Assembly (NCBI GenBank): GCA_022496205.1
Contig: WTXD01000010.1
Coordinates: 496,001-560,000 of the forward strand
Reading direction: 5' to 3'
Length of the DNA: 64,000 bases
Origin: Gloeopeniophorella convolvens
Taxonomy: Eukaryota; Basidiomycota; Agaricomycetes; Russulales
Part shown: positions 11,444 to 21,654 of the stretch, in pieces
Layout: each line of letters begins with the position of its first letter
Position numbering within the stretch: the stretch's first letter is position 1
Position numbers and translations under genes: made by a program
The notes under the pieces: generated by a model
The model's input: the letters and a program-made list of their open reading frames with translations, nothing else
The model's database searches: none
What the model was told of the DNA's origin: nothing

Positions 11444-14400
11444 TCAGATATCGTGGTAGTCGTAGTCCTCCAGGTTCTTCCACCTGCGCTTCGAGCCCTC
11501 CGCGCTGTCATACATAGACCCACTGTGCACCAGCGCGGGCGTGGCGCGAGGCTCGAGCGGCAGCGCGTAGGCGCCGAAGCGCGTCTGGGCGCCGGCGCGG
11601 CGCCGGCGCTTGCGCACCTCGCGCAGCGCTGCGAGTACGGCTGCCGCGAGCACGGCGGCGGCGGCGAGCCCGCCGAGCGCCTCGGCGACGCGCGTGCCGG
11701 ACGAGGTGTGGTGGCCTGAGCTGTGGGAGGAGGGCGAGATCGTGACGTTGGTGAGGATACCGCGGGCCGGGATCCTGCGTGCAACGCGTGAGCGGCGGTG
11801 GTCAGCTTGTAAGAGGAACACACCTCAGAGCGAGAGGAGCAAAGACAGCGCCCAGAGCCACGCTGCACGATTAGAAGGTTGAGAACAAACGGCTGGGCAG
11901 GACATGGGAGGAGCTGACCTCTGCAACGTCGCGCTCACGGAGTCCTCATCAATAAAGAGTTGGTTGAAGCCCGCGTGACCGTGGAGACCTGCGATGATCG
12001 CGTCCTGCAGGTCCTTGTTTGTAAACGCATAAGAGGCCGCAAACATGTCCCAGCCTGCCCCACCGTTAGTCACTCGCCATCGTATGCATCAGATGTCTGC
12101 AGACGTACTAGACGTGACGTTTTCCGGTCGGTGGATGTCCAACGGGATGCCGACGTCCTCTGTGCCAAGCGTCGCGGTAATGCGCATGCTAGAGAGGAAC
12201 GCGATCTGCGAGTTGATGGTCTACAAAGGCAGAGAGAGGATCAGAACGGGCCCGACCCGATGCAGCCCACGTGACGAACGTCTTGGTTCAGAATCGTCGT
12301 CTCCAACCAGAGGTCAGCGAAATAATTGTAGCCAAGCGACCAGCTACTCTCGGCTCCATACGAGGCGAGCAGGTGGCCATCGCTTGCCAGCGCTGACGCA
12401 TTCCATGCGCTGGTGTACTCCTGCGCGATTTGCTGCAGGCGAGGTTGGTCAACGGTCCGGCTCACGATTAAGGAGCACTCACGCCAAACGCCGTAGCGTC
12501 ACTTGACTTCCCCGCTGCGACACTCATATCTGCCATGGCTTGAATCGCAACGATGCCCTTGAACGCAAGGTTGGTCTGGTTAGCAATGGTCAAGCCGTCT
12601 GCGGAGACCCTTGTTGCGGACATTCGTCAACTAAGATAAAAGACAAAAGTAGGGCAGACGCACTGGCCCTGCGTGTACAGAGTCTCCTGGACAAGGTACT
12701 CCGCCCAGCTGACAAGGAGGCCATACTTGGGACGGTCAACGAGGGGCTCGGTAGGAAGAGGTGGGCGCACTCACGTATTGCGATATCAAAGAGCCGTCTC
12801 CACTTGAGCGAGCATATGCGTATGTCATAATAAGCATGTTGGCCGTCTCTACCAAACGCGCATGAACCGAGTCAGTGAATACACGGATGCAAGGATGTTA
12901 TGGGATTCGCACGCTCAACGCCCTGGCTATGGAAGTTGGCATCTTCTGTTGCGCTTGGATATTGGCCCCCTGGAAAGTGAGTCGTCAGCTTGATTCTGCC
13001 CCAAGAGAAGGGTTAACGAACCAAGGTCCATCGCTGCATACGGCAACACGAAGCCTGTCGTGTTTTGGAACGCCAGCAGCGGCTCCAGAAGGAGTTTTCC
13101 CAGGCTGGGGTCGATGTACATAAACATCGGCCACGCCGCATACAGCGTCTCGACGGCGCTGACGCGCGTTCTGTAGTATGACACCGTGCCAGTTAACTCG
13201 GGCGCACCGAGACGGGTGTGACGACGCACCCCGTAGCCTCGCCCGTGTTCTTCAAAAACGCCTTCACATCCGAGGTGTTCAAGGAGCCAGATGAACCAGT
13301 GCCACCAACCGTGATCACCGTCGACGCATAAACGAAACGCGCCGAGAGCGACACGAGATCCATATACCCAGCCGGCAGGAACGCCGCGTCGGCAGCGATC
13401 TTGGTTTCGAAAGCGAGCGCACGAATCAGCGCATTCGGAAAATCCGTCATGAAGTCGTCAATCTTCGCGCACATCAGCAGGCGCCTCCAGCGATAATGCA
13501 AAAAAGAAATGCGTACGAGGCTGACGTCGTCGGAGTAATTCGTGCGGTAGTAAAGACTACGGTTCTGCTTGTTACCATGGAGGTCAATGTACTGGATCGC
13601 AGGGTCCTGGATATAACCTGTGGAAAAGACCACCGGAGACTGTGTGCTCGTAATACTGCCGAGATCTCGAGAAAGCGCGAACAATACAGAAGAACTGGTT
13701 CGAGATCGTCAGCACAATACAAAGCGTGCGTGGCCGCTCTAAGGAACTGACTTCGCTGGGACGACCCCGATGAATTTGAATGACGGCGGATGCTGCAGAA
13801 AACCTTGCGCGGAGAAAAGATCGATGGCAAGGGAAGGTGATTCTGTCACGAAAGTTGTGTTGCTCGTCTACAACGTAATTTCAGGTCATTGGAGATGCAC
13901 TGTTCGAATGCGACCTACTGCAGGGGTGACAAAGTAAAACGTGCCCCATTGTGCTTGGTCTTTCGAGTTCGTCTCATACAGACCCTGAGACCCCAGCTGC
14001 ACAGCATATATGAAGCTCTGATTCACTGCACTCGTTGTCCACGTAATATTATTTCCTTCTGGCGTTCCAAGGAAAGTGTCTGTCGGTTGAGGTACATCAG
14101 CATGGCAGCGGAACCAATGCGGCGATGTAAGGAGCAGACTCGCCTACATCTACACCCACAAAGATCTGCACATCGTGAGGAGAGCCGTCATTTGACACCA
14201 CATCGAAATAGAGATATGAGAACGGGGTAGACTGCTTTACGAAGTCGCCGGGCTTCGGGATCCGTATGTAAGTCCGGTATCACCGCGAACACACGAACAG
14301 CCTCGCACCTCTATGGGGCTCAAGAACGTTGCATCCACATTCATCGGTCCCACTTTGAAGGAGAATACCGTGCGAGTAGGGGTGACCTGAATCCCACGAA

Positions 14401-14749
14401 GGACGGTGCTATTCGCGTCGGGGAGGTCGCCGAACATCGCATACGTCGTACCATCGATCCTGATCAGCGCGGTCCTTCCTGGGAACTACAGATGATGATA
14501 CGTGAGTAGGGACTTTCGGCGCAGAAGGTCGTGGCATACCCCGTTAAAGAAGGACTGAGCGTCAATTGCCCCGACAACCTCCAATGTGGTGATATTCCAG
14601 TTTTGAGGCGCAGACACCCCGTAATTCATGTACGGCGTGCGGACTTCGAGCGGCAGCGGCGCGATGGACGCATTGAGCTGCGCAAGAGTCGCGATAGGGA
14701 ACAGGAGCAAGGACAATAGCGCGATGGGCCAGGGAGATAAGGGGACCAT
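11444..14749 (-). CDS. gtaA: Glutaminase A-like protein, copy 2 (intact, membrane-anchored)
   Basis: Exons run 14749-14540, 14485-14309, 14252-14144, 14079-13919, 13867-13752, 13694-13517, 13462-13230, 13170-13022, 12969-12913, 12848-12775, 12725-12664, 12609-12483, 12432-12280, 12220-12109, 12054-11919, 11862-11824 and 11774-11444, summing to 2424 nt (807 residues). It has the GtaA family layout: signal peptide (LLSLLLFPIATLAQL), TALIRIDG, FALSRDLGS, AAWPMFMYIDP, SWSLGYNYFADLW and GLHGHAGFNQL. Family members hydrolyse L-glutamine outside the cell. Residues from about 715 on form an Ala/Leu transmembrane helix, an Arg-rich cytosolic border and a tail ending WKNLEDYDYHDI, so this one is probably anchored at the cell surface. 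Every intron position and phase matches copy 1, showing tandem duplication. Confidence 0.88.
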
Positions 14750-15658
14750 CGCTGGTGTAGATGCAGGACGCTGAAATGCGGCTGTCTCTTAACAGCTCTA
14801 GCAGCTAAATGAACGTCGTTGTGCAACCTGGACGCTGAAGAGGCCTGCGAGGATGATGTGACTGCACGGCCCTGTTGGGGTCGCAGGACAAGCGAACACA
14901 GGCGAGGTGCCCCGCTCCCAGATATAGAAGCAAAGTAACTACGCGCTCGCGGTGCACCCCGGTGCCATGACAGTTGATCCCGGCGATGCAATTCGTCATT
15001 CCCACCCCTGCAGCGTTATGTAATTAATATGAGGCACCTGCCGTTTACCTCCGAAGCGTGCTGGTGAGCCCAGTCAACTCAGCCTGATTACGCTCTGGAC
15101 GGCCATAAAATTCAAACTTCCCCATCCGGTTTACGCTTCTACTGCAAAGATCGACAAGAACTCGCGTCCTCATGGTTCCCTTGAGTTGGCGCCCGTTTCG
15201 TGGCAGATGTTGGCAACGACGATTCTATCAAAGCTATAATTGTCCCGAGTGTAGGGGTGATTAGAGCCAACACAGAGCATCAGGCACAAAAGAATGTACG
15301 CTCATTCTGAGCTGACTCCAAGCGAGTCCTGACTTGCCCAGATTTCAGCATGCTCAAGCCTTATAATGACCTACAACTTGATTCTACTAGGAGTGGCACG
15401 TGGTAGTGTGAATAGTTGCACAACTATCACAAATCTACACCGCAATGTTCATCGTGAGGCGCGCAGGCAAAAACAATCGATACATTGACGAATAGCAGCA
15501 GGTGCGCCCCTCTCAAGCCTCCTAAACCGAACTTAATGGCATCTGATCGACACGCGACAGCTAAGGCGCCATCTCCTCTTCAGACCCGGCAGATTCAAGG
15601 ATGCACAGCTCACACTTGAGCCACTCAAAATACTCCTCCTCACGAATTCTTCTATAGC
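14750..15658. other. Intergenic with a dispersed repeat
   Basis: No gene is supported. It holds the promoter of glutaminase copy 2, a dispersed repeat (14905-15004) and the leader of the dehydrogenase pseudogene. Confidence 0.5.
14905..15004 (-). repeat. Dispersed repeat, copy A (partner at 34.6 kb)
   Basis: Read on the minus strand, this shares the blocks GGAATGACGAATTGCATCGC, GCACCGCGAGCGCGTAG and CTTCTATAT(C/G)TGGGAG, in the same order, with 34624-34715 on the plus strand. The copies are inverted relative to each other. No coding potential is apparent; a fragment of a transposon family is likely. Confidence 0.75.
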
Positions 15659-16964
15659 ATGGCACCCAGCGAGCAGAAGGTCTTCTGGTGGTACTAGAAG
15701 AACGGCCCGCTGACGCTCGAGACTCGCGAGATCCCCAAGCTTGAGCCCGGTTTCGCCCTCGTCAAGATTGAGGCTAGCTCGGTCAACCCGCTCGACATCA
15801 ACCACCGCGATGGCATGTTCGTCGAAAGCTACCGTTACATTATGAGAAACGATGGTTCTGGCGTTGTCGAGGAGGTCGGCGGAGGTGTCACCAAGCTGAG
15901 CAAGGGACAGAGTGTATGCACTGCAAAAGACTGCAAATCACTCGCGCGGGCCCCACACAGAAATCACACCGCCGCAGTGTATTCCAGGCCAAGTTCGCGG
16001 AGCACCGTGGAACATTTCAACAGTACACTGTCGTTGACCTGCCGCGTGTCGCCAAGGTCAGTTCGTCCCCACGCTTCCAAGTTGTCGTACCAATACGCGC
16101 GGCCCCTAGATTCCAGACTACATTTCGTTCGACGGGGCGCAACCATTCTGCTCGCTTTCACGGCCGCTGCAGTTGGCCTGTACCAGAATTATGCTCACCG
16201 CGGAGGCGCCGAGCTCACCCCTCCGTGAGCCCCTGGCGGCCGCGGCAAGTACGCCGGCCAAGCCACCTTCGTGACAGGAGGCGCAAATTCTTGGCCAGTA
16301 CGGTACGTAGCCCCTTGCCGCGCCTCACGCCGCCTGACATCGTGTCCAGCTTTCCAGCTCGCCAGGCTGAGTTGCTTCAACAGGCTTCAACCCGATCATC
16401 ACGACTGCTTCCGATGGCAACAGGGAGTACAGCCTCGCGGCGGGCGCGACGTACGTCATCGACTACCACAAGGTGCTGTGCGCCGAGGTCGCCGCTGGTC
16501 GCCGCTGCAATCAGGGAGATCACGAAGGACCCTGTCGGCCTCATCTACGACGCGGTTTCCTCGCCTGAATCGCAGAAGGCGACCTGGGAGCTCCTCGTGC
16601 CGAACGGCACACTTATCGTGACACTTCCGCCTGCCGAGCGTGAGCTCGGCACGCCGGACGAACAGGGCCGCCGAGCGCTATTTGTGTTGGGCTCGGCTCG
16701 GTGCAGCTTGCCCCGAACGAGGGGTTCGGGAAGGAGATGTTTGTCGCACTGCCTGGCCTGTTGGCGGACGGCTCTACTTACAGTATCAAGGTGAGCAGCG
16801 CCTCATCCACTGCAGCCGTATTAAGCAGAACCCTGACCTCTTCCCTAGCCCAACAGGGTCGAACTCGTTGCTGAAGGTCTAAAGGGAATTTCTGATGCTC
16901 ATGCGAAGCTATATAAGGTGTCGGCGGCGTCAAACTTGTTTTGCACTCTGCGGAAACCCCGTAA
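15659..16964 (+). pseudogene. Pseudogene of zinc-type alcohol dehydrogenase-like (MDR) protein
   Basis: This is a diverged copy of the intact gene at 17942-19219, alignable from MAPSEQKV to the end ETP-stop. Lesions are an in-frame TAG at codon 13 (15695-15697), where the intact gene has Glu, a one-base deletion around 16131-16140 (GACGGGGCGCAACC against GATGGGGCTGCAACC), and TGA at 16226-16228 in place of Trp. Intron positions are still visible; the second intron keeps a normal AAG|gtcagt donor. It would have encoded a medium-chain reductase of the enoyl reductase/ToxD-like type. With several independent lesions it is dead. Confidence 0.9.
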
Positions 16965-17941
16965 GGAGGGCCCTGCTTTCGCGAAATGTTGGCCATTTTA
17001 GTACAAATCACTGTGAATACATGAGACTTTTTTTCATCTTGACATGCGCCGCTGCACCCTGGGACCTGCTTGTGGTGCCAAGACTCCGACGCGTCCATGA
17101 CCGCAGCGTGCGCACAAATAATATTGTGGATGGGGTTGATGGACTGGAGAGCGTCGAGTCAAGTGTATGACCCCGAAGCTAGGAGGGACCCGGAAGACCC
17201 GAGAACGGCCTGCGGTGGCAGGCATGACTTTGTTATGTACTGTAATTTGTGCCAGTCAGTCCTCGGGGTGTGGTGTATATTCTGCCGTTGACAGTCCCAC
17301 ACGACAGAACCCACAACTCTCCTTGAACCCACCATAAGTTAGACGCACGTACGCCCACTGCGTTCTCCATTGGTGGCACGTGTGTGCGGCTGTGTGCTGG
17401 CAAGCGATGCACTGGGACTTCAATAGCGCTCGTCAGAAGGAACCTGCACACGAAGCCGAGAGGCGTCAACTCGACAACATGACTCTAAATATAATACGAG
17501 AAGATTGGTAGTACCTGCTGGTGCGGTCCTCTAGCTTATACCCGCGGTGTCCCGCCTCGGTCGATGGCACCCACATATCTGACCCACCTCGCCCCGTCAG
17601 GTACCCTTCCATAGCAGGACAGGAGAGTCGCTTTCCGCCGCCCACCCAGTGAGGATGCTTTGCATTGTCACTATTGATTGCGCAGATTGTACCAGGAAGC
17701 CGCGCATGTCCTAAGTAGGCCTCATCCACTTCCCACCGTCCTCTTCCCCACCCACGCCCATGGCAATCAACAGACCCAATTACATCCGATGCACGCACGC
17801 CCGATATGTAAGGCATTGCATCATCTGCGGACATCACATTGGAATTTGACGACGTCAGCTGGGCCAGCACTTGTAGAGATTTAAAGATGCGCGGTTCGCA
17901 GATGGCTGCCTACATTCCTTCCCACATAAGACCGCAACATC
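16965..17941. other. Intergenic between dehydrogenase copies
   Basis: No supported gene; short ORFs only. It is the presumed promoter region of the intact dehydrogenase. Confidence 0.5.
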
Positions 17942-19219
17942 ATGGCACCCAGCGAGCAGAAAGTCCTCTGGTGGCATGAGCTGAAGGGCCCGCTGAAGGT
18001 AGAGACACGTGAGGTCCCCACGCCCCAGGCTGGCTGGGTACTCGTCAAGATCGAGGCCTCTGCGCTGAACCCGGTCGACAACTATAGCCATCAGGCTGGG
18101 TATTTCGTTGATGACTACCCTTACATTGCGGGGAATGATGGTTCTGGCACGGTCGAGGAAGTCGGAGAGGGTGTCACAGAGCTGAGCAAGGGAGACAGAG
18201 TGTACGTACTGCAGCCATCTAACGCAGATCCCGCGCTGAAGCAACATCACCAGTGTCTTCCAGGCCAAGTTCGGAGAGCATCGGGGCACGTTTCAGCAGT
18301 ATGTTCTCGTAGACGTCGGGCGTATTGCCAAGGCCAGTTACCTTGCCACTTGCGCTGCGCTGTCCTTACGTCGATCGTTCTCAGATCCCGGACAACGTTT
18401 CATTCGATGGGGCTGCAACCATCCCTCTCGGCCTCGCGACAGCTGCGATTGGCCTGTACCAGAAGATCGGCAAGCGCGGTGGTGCGGAGCTCACACACCC
18501 CTGGGTCCCTGGCGGACGCGGCAAGTACGCTGGTCAGGCAGCCTTCGTGGTGGGTGGTGCAAGCTCCGTTGGGCAATATGGTACGTAGCGGATCCGTGTA
18601 CACCACCATGCCCCGTCTGACGCACCATTTAGCTATTCAACTCGCCAGACTCAGCGGGTTCAGCCCAATCATCACGACTGCCTCTGCATCGAACGAGGCG
18701 TACTGCCTCGCAGCGGGCGCGACTCACGTCATCGACTACCACACGACACCGTACACCGCCGTCCCCGCCGCAATCCAGCAGATCACGAAGGCCCCTATCG
18801 CGCTCGCGTACGATGCAATCTCCTCGGCCGATTCGCAGAAGGCAAGCTGGGAGATCCTTGGGCCTAATGGTAACTTCGTCATCACGCTCCCGGCGGCTGT
18901 CAGCACCCCCGCAGAGACGGACGAGCTTGGGCGTCGCACGGTGTGGGTGTACGGCACAGTGCAGGACCCAGAGAACGAGGAGTTTGGCAAGGAGTTGTAT
19001 GCGGCGCTGCCTGCTCTGCTGGCGGATGGCTCGATCAAGGTGAGCTATTCACCTTGTCTAAAGGCCGTAGCTTTGAACAATGGCGCTTATGACGATTGAC
19101 AGCCCAACAAAGTCGAGTATGTCCCTGATGGGCTGAAGGGAATTCCCGCTGCGCTCGAGAGGCTGGCTAAGGGAGTCAGCGGCATCAAGCTCGTTGCACG
19201 CCCTGGAGAAACCCCGTAA
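17942..19219 (+). CDS. Zinc-type alcohol dehydrogenase-like / enoyl reductase (MDR superfamily)
   Basis: Exons 17942-18201, 18254-18332, 18385-18580, 18633-19039 and 19103-19219 join to 1059 nt (352 residues). The product has the MDR plan: GroES-like N-terminal part (IEASALNPVDNY, IAGNDGSGTVEEVG), then a Rossmann part with VVGGASSVGQYAIQLARLSG, the NAD(P)H-binding region, and AAGATHVIDY. No catalytic zinc ligand set (CGxC or GHE) is evident, so it belongs with zinc-independent enoyl reductase/quinone reductase-like members such as the ToxD/LovC type. The substrate is unknown. It is the surviving member of a tandem duplication. Intron 2 starts with GC (AAG|gccagt), whereas the dead copy has GT at the same place. 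Confidence 0.88.
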
Positions 19220-19461
19220 AGGGGTTCATGATCATACGACGCGCCGGAGATGTCCTCAGCTGTGAAACAACGCTCGTGGTACGTACGACCCTTGCTGTCA
19301 AATTGTGGCTTCGAATGGAGAAGCATGAATAGACAATCTGCATTGTATTCTTGACTGTGTTGATTATGATATGTAGCATTGATGTGATGCTCGTTTAATG
19401 ACGAGATCCTGTCAGAGCCAGCGCGCTGAGGGCACTATATCACCGGACGATATCAAAGGGA

Positions 19462-21340
19462 TCATATGCGCCTTTCAAACACCCAGAGTTTGCCTTCTGT
19501 CTCCATTTCCAGCACCCCTGATAGCCCCTGGAAGCCTTCTTCCCTGACCAACTTCAGTACATCCTTGCGCACGTTCCACCTCTTATACCCGTGCACAGCT
19601 TCTACAGCCTGCCATTTCCCGTGCGGCAGTGCATCCTCGCTTTCTGCAATGACATGCGTGAATGACGTATCATATGCAATGTCTGCCGGCGTGAGGTTCT
19701 CTGTCTTGTTATACACCCACGGCGCTCCTGGCGTGAGCGGGCGTACGCCGAGGGCACCCCGGAAGGGCGGTGCATGCGTTTGCAGGAAGAGCGAGGCGCC
19801 GCTCTGCGCGGCGAGGTTCGCGATGTGCACATGCACGGGCGGCGCGCCAGCGTAACGCGTGTTGAGTGCGCTGAGCGCCGCGCCGCCTGAATAATTCGCG
19901 CGCGAGGTGTGAGATAAGAGGACGCTCGCAGACGCGTTGGCTAGGAGGAGGCCGGCGACGAGGAGGAACGCAAGGCGACCGAGGATGGTGCCCTTGCGTT
20001 TGCCAACGCTGTCCAGCAATGGCCATCAGATTCCGGATAACAGATGAGCAGGGAAAGCGCATACAGGTAGCGCGCGCCCTGCGCGGCGGCCACGTTCAGT
20101 GGCGGCACAACGTACACTACGAAGCGCCATTCCTTGTGTGCAAGACCGCTCACAAGGAGGACGAAGCCGAGTGCGGGTAACGCGAAGGAACGGATGCGTG
20201 CATCAGCCACAAAGCCGATCGGAACAAGGAGGCCGGTGGCCATGAGGAGCCGTGGGAGGGAGGACGTGAAATATGTCCAGGGTGGTGACACCTGTGGGAT
20301 GGCTAGTGAGATTATGTGCGTCACAGGAGGAGAGCACGACGAACACCCCATTCAGCACTCTTGCCTTGGTACACATTGAAGTATACGCTACTCAGCTCTG
20401 GCCAGAGAGGCCATTCGCCCCAGAAATACGAGTCAATGCATACGGTCAGTGCTGGGCAGGATATGAGAACCATGTGACGTCATGTGTGTTGACCTTACCG
20501 ACGGAAACGAGACCTGCAACTATACCGACCTTGATGAGGCGGGCAAGTGAGAGGCTCCGCTCAAACAAGAGCTGGAGAGCAACCATCGCGAGGAGTCCTG
20601 CAATTTCTGCACGGAGCACCACCGCGGCAAATGTCAACGAAGCAATGGCCCAAGATGCACCACGGGGCGACGTTCGGGTGGCGTTCTTCTCGCGATTCAG
20701 TAACAAGTAAAACGAGAGGTTGACTGGCCCAGAGTTCAGCGTAACGGGGCTTAGTAAGAGGTGTCCGGCTTACCGAATGGCAGGGCGAGCATGTTGGGTA
20801 GTGTGCGGCCCATCCAAAAGGGTAAGTGAAATTGAGTCACAGTTATCAGGGTGAATAAGAGGGATGTTGGGCGTCCAAAACGTCTTGACACTGCACGTCG
20901 AAGGAGACAGAGTCCTTGCGCATTGACGCTTGCAAGAACGAGGCGGACTGGAGCGCATTAATGGATGGGTGGGAGGTCAAGGGGAGGTTACGAACTGACT
21001 ATTTGGAGATCAAATTTGGTGGTTATGAGAGAAAGATCATTCGCCAGTTTGATAGCATGGTTTGATAGCCACGAAAGTAGTATGCTGCCTATGAACGAGC
21101 GCGGCACAGCTCCCGGGAAGATCTTGTGGTCGTACTGACAGAGGTACTCCCTGGTGAGCATGTGTATACTTGGGAGTGGGATGATAGCCGCACCTTTTCT
21201 AAGGCATCCCTCTGGACACCATGAAAAAGGATATCGTGTACAGCGTGAAGGTTGAAACTCTCCTCCACTTTCGTATACGGCGCAAGTAGGACGTGCGCCC
21301 AGCTGACTGCGCAGACAAGAGCATCCAGAACCAGGCTCAT
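19462..21340 (-). CDS. ALG12: Dolichyl-P-Man:Man7GlcNAc2-PP-dolichol alpha-1,6-mannosyltransferase
   Basis: A multi-exon gene from ATG 21340; exon 1 (21340-21194) encodes 49 residues. The product follows ALG12 of the GT22 family, a multi-pass ER enzyme that adds the eighth mannose to the lipid-linked N-glycan precursor. Family marks in order are [19 protein letters not shown], then after an intron [16 protein letters not shown], later [38 protein letters not shown] and [20 protein letters not shown]. The C-terminal exon (about 185 residues) is lumenal or cytosolic tail. Central exons were followed by homology and not every splice site was fixed. It lies head to head with the ABC transporter, 314 bp apart. 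Confidence 0.88.
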
Positions 21341-21654
21341 GGCTGGGGGCTCTTGAACGACTGCGGGGCCAACTATAAGCACATAGGACGAGATGACTGC
21401 GGACGAGAGCTCGCCTGGGGCTCGCCTGGAGTGATGTGTTGCTGTTTTGAGGTTGGGCTGGCGCGGAGGCTCCGAGGATCGCGGTGAACCGGTGACGCGT
21501 GCAAGCGCGTGCAGTCGTCCCTGGCCGTTCGAGCGCCGGACCGCGGCTTTTGGATAAGACCCCCACCATCCGAGGCATCCTCTTCATACGCGCGGGAAGC
21601 ACCTTCGGCAACCGTCACTCTGCGCTCGCAGGGATCTCGTACTCTACTTTCGCT
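21341..21654. promoter_or_regulatory. Shared divergent promoter, ALG12 / ADP1-like
   Basis: Only 314 bp separate the start codons of two divergently read genes, so both promoters must sit here or overlap the 5' ends. No clear TATA box was seen. Confidence 0.55.
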
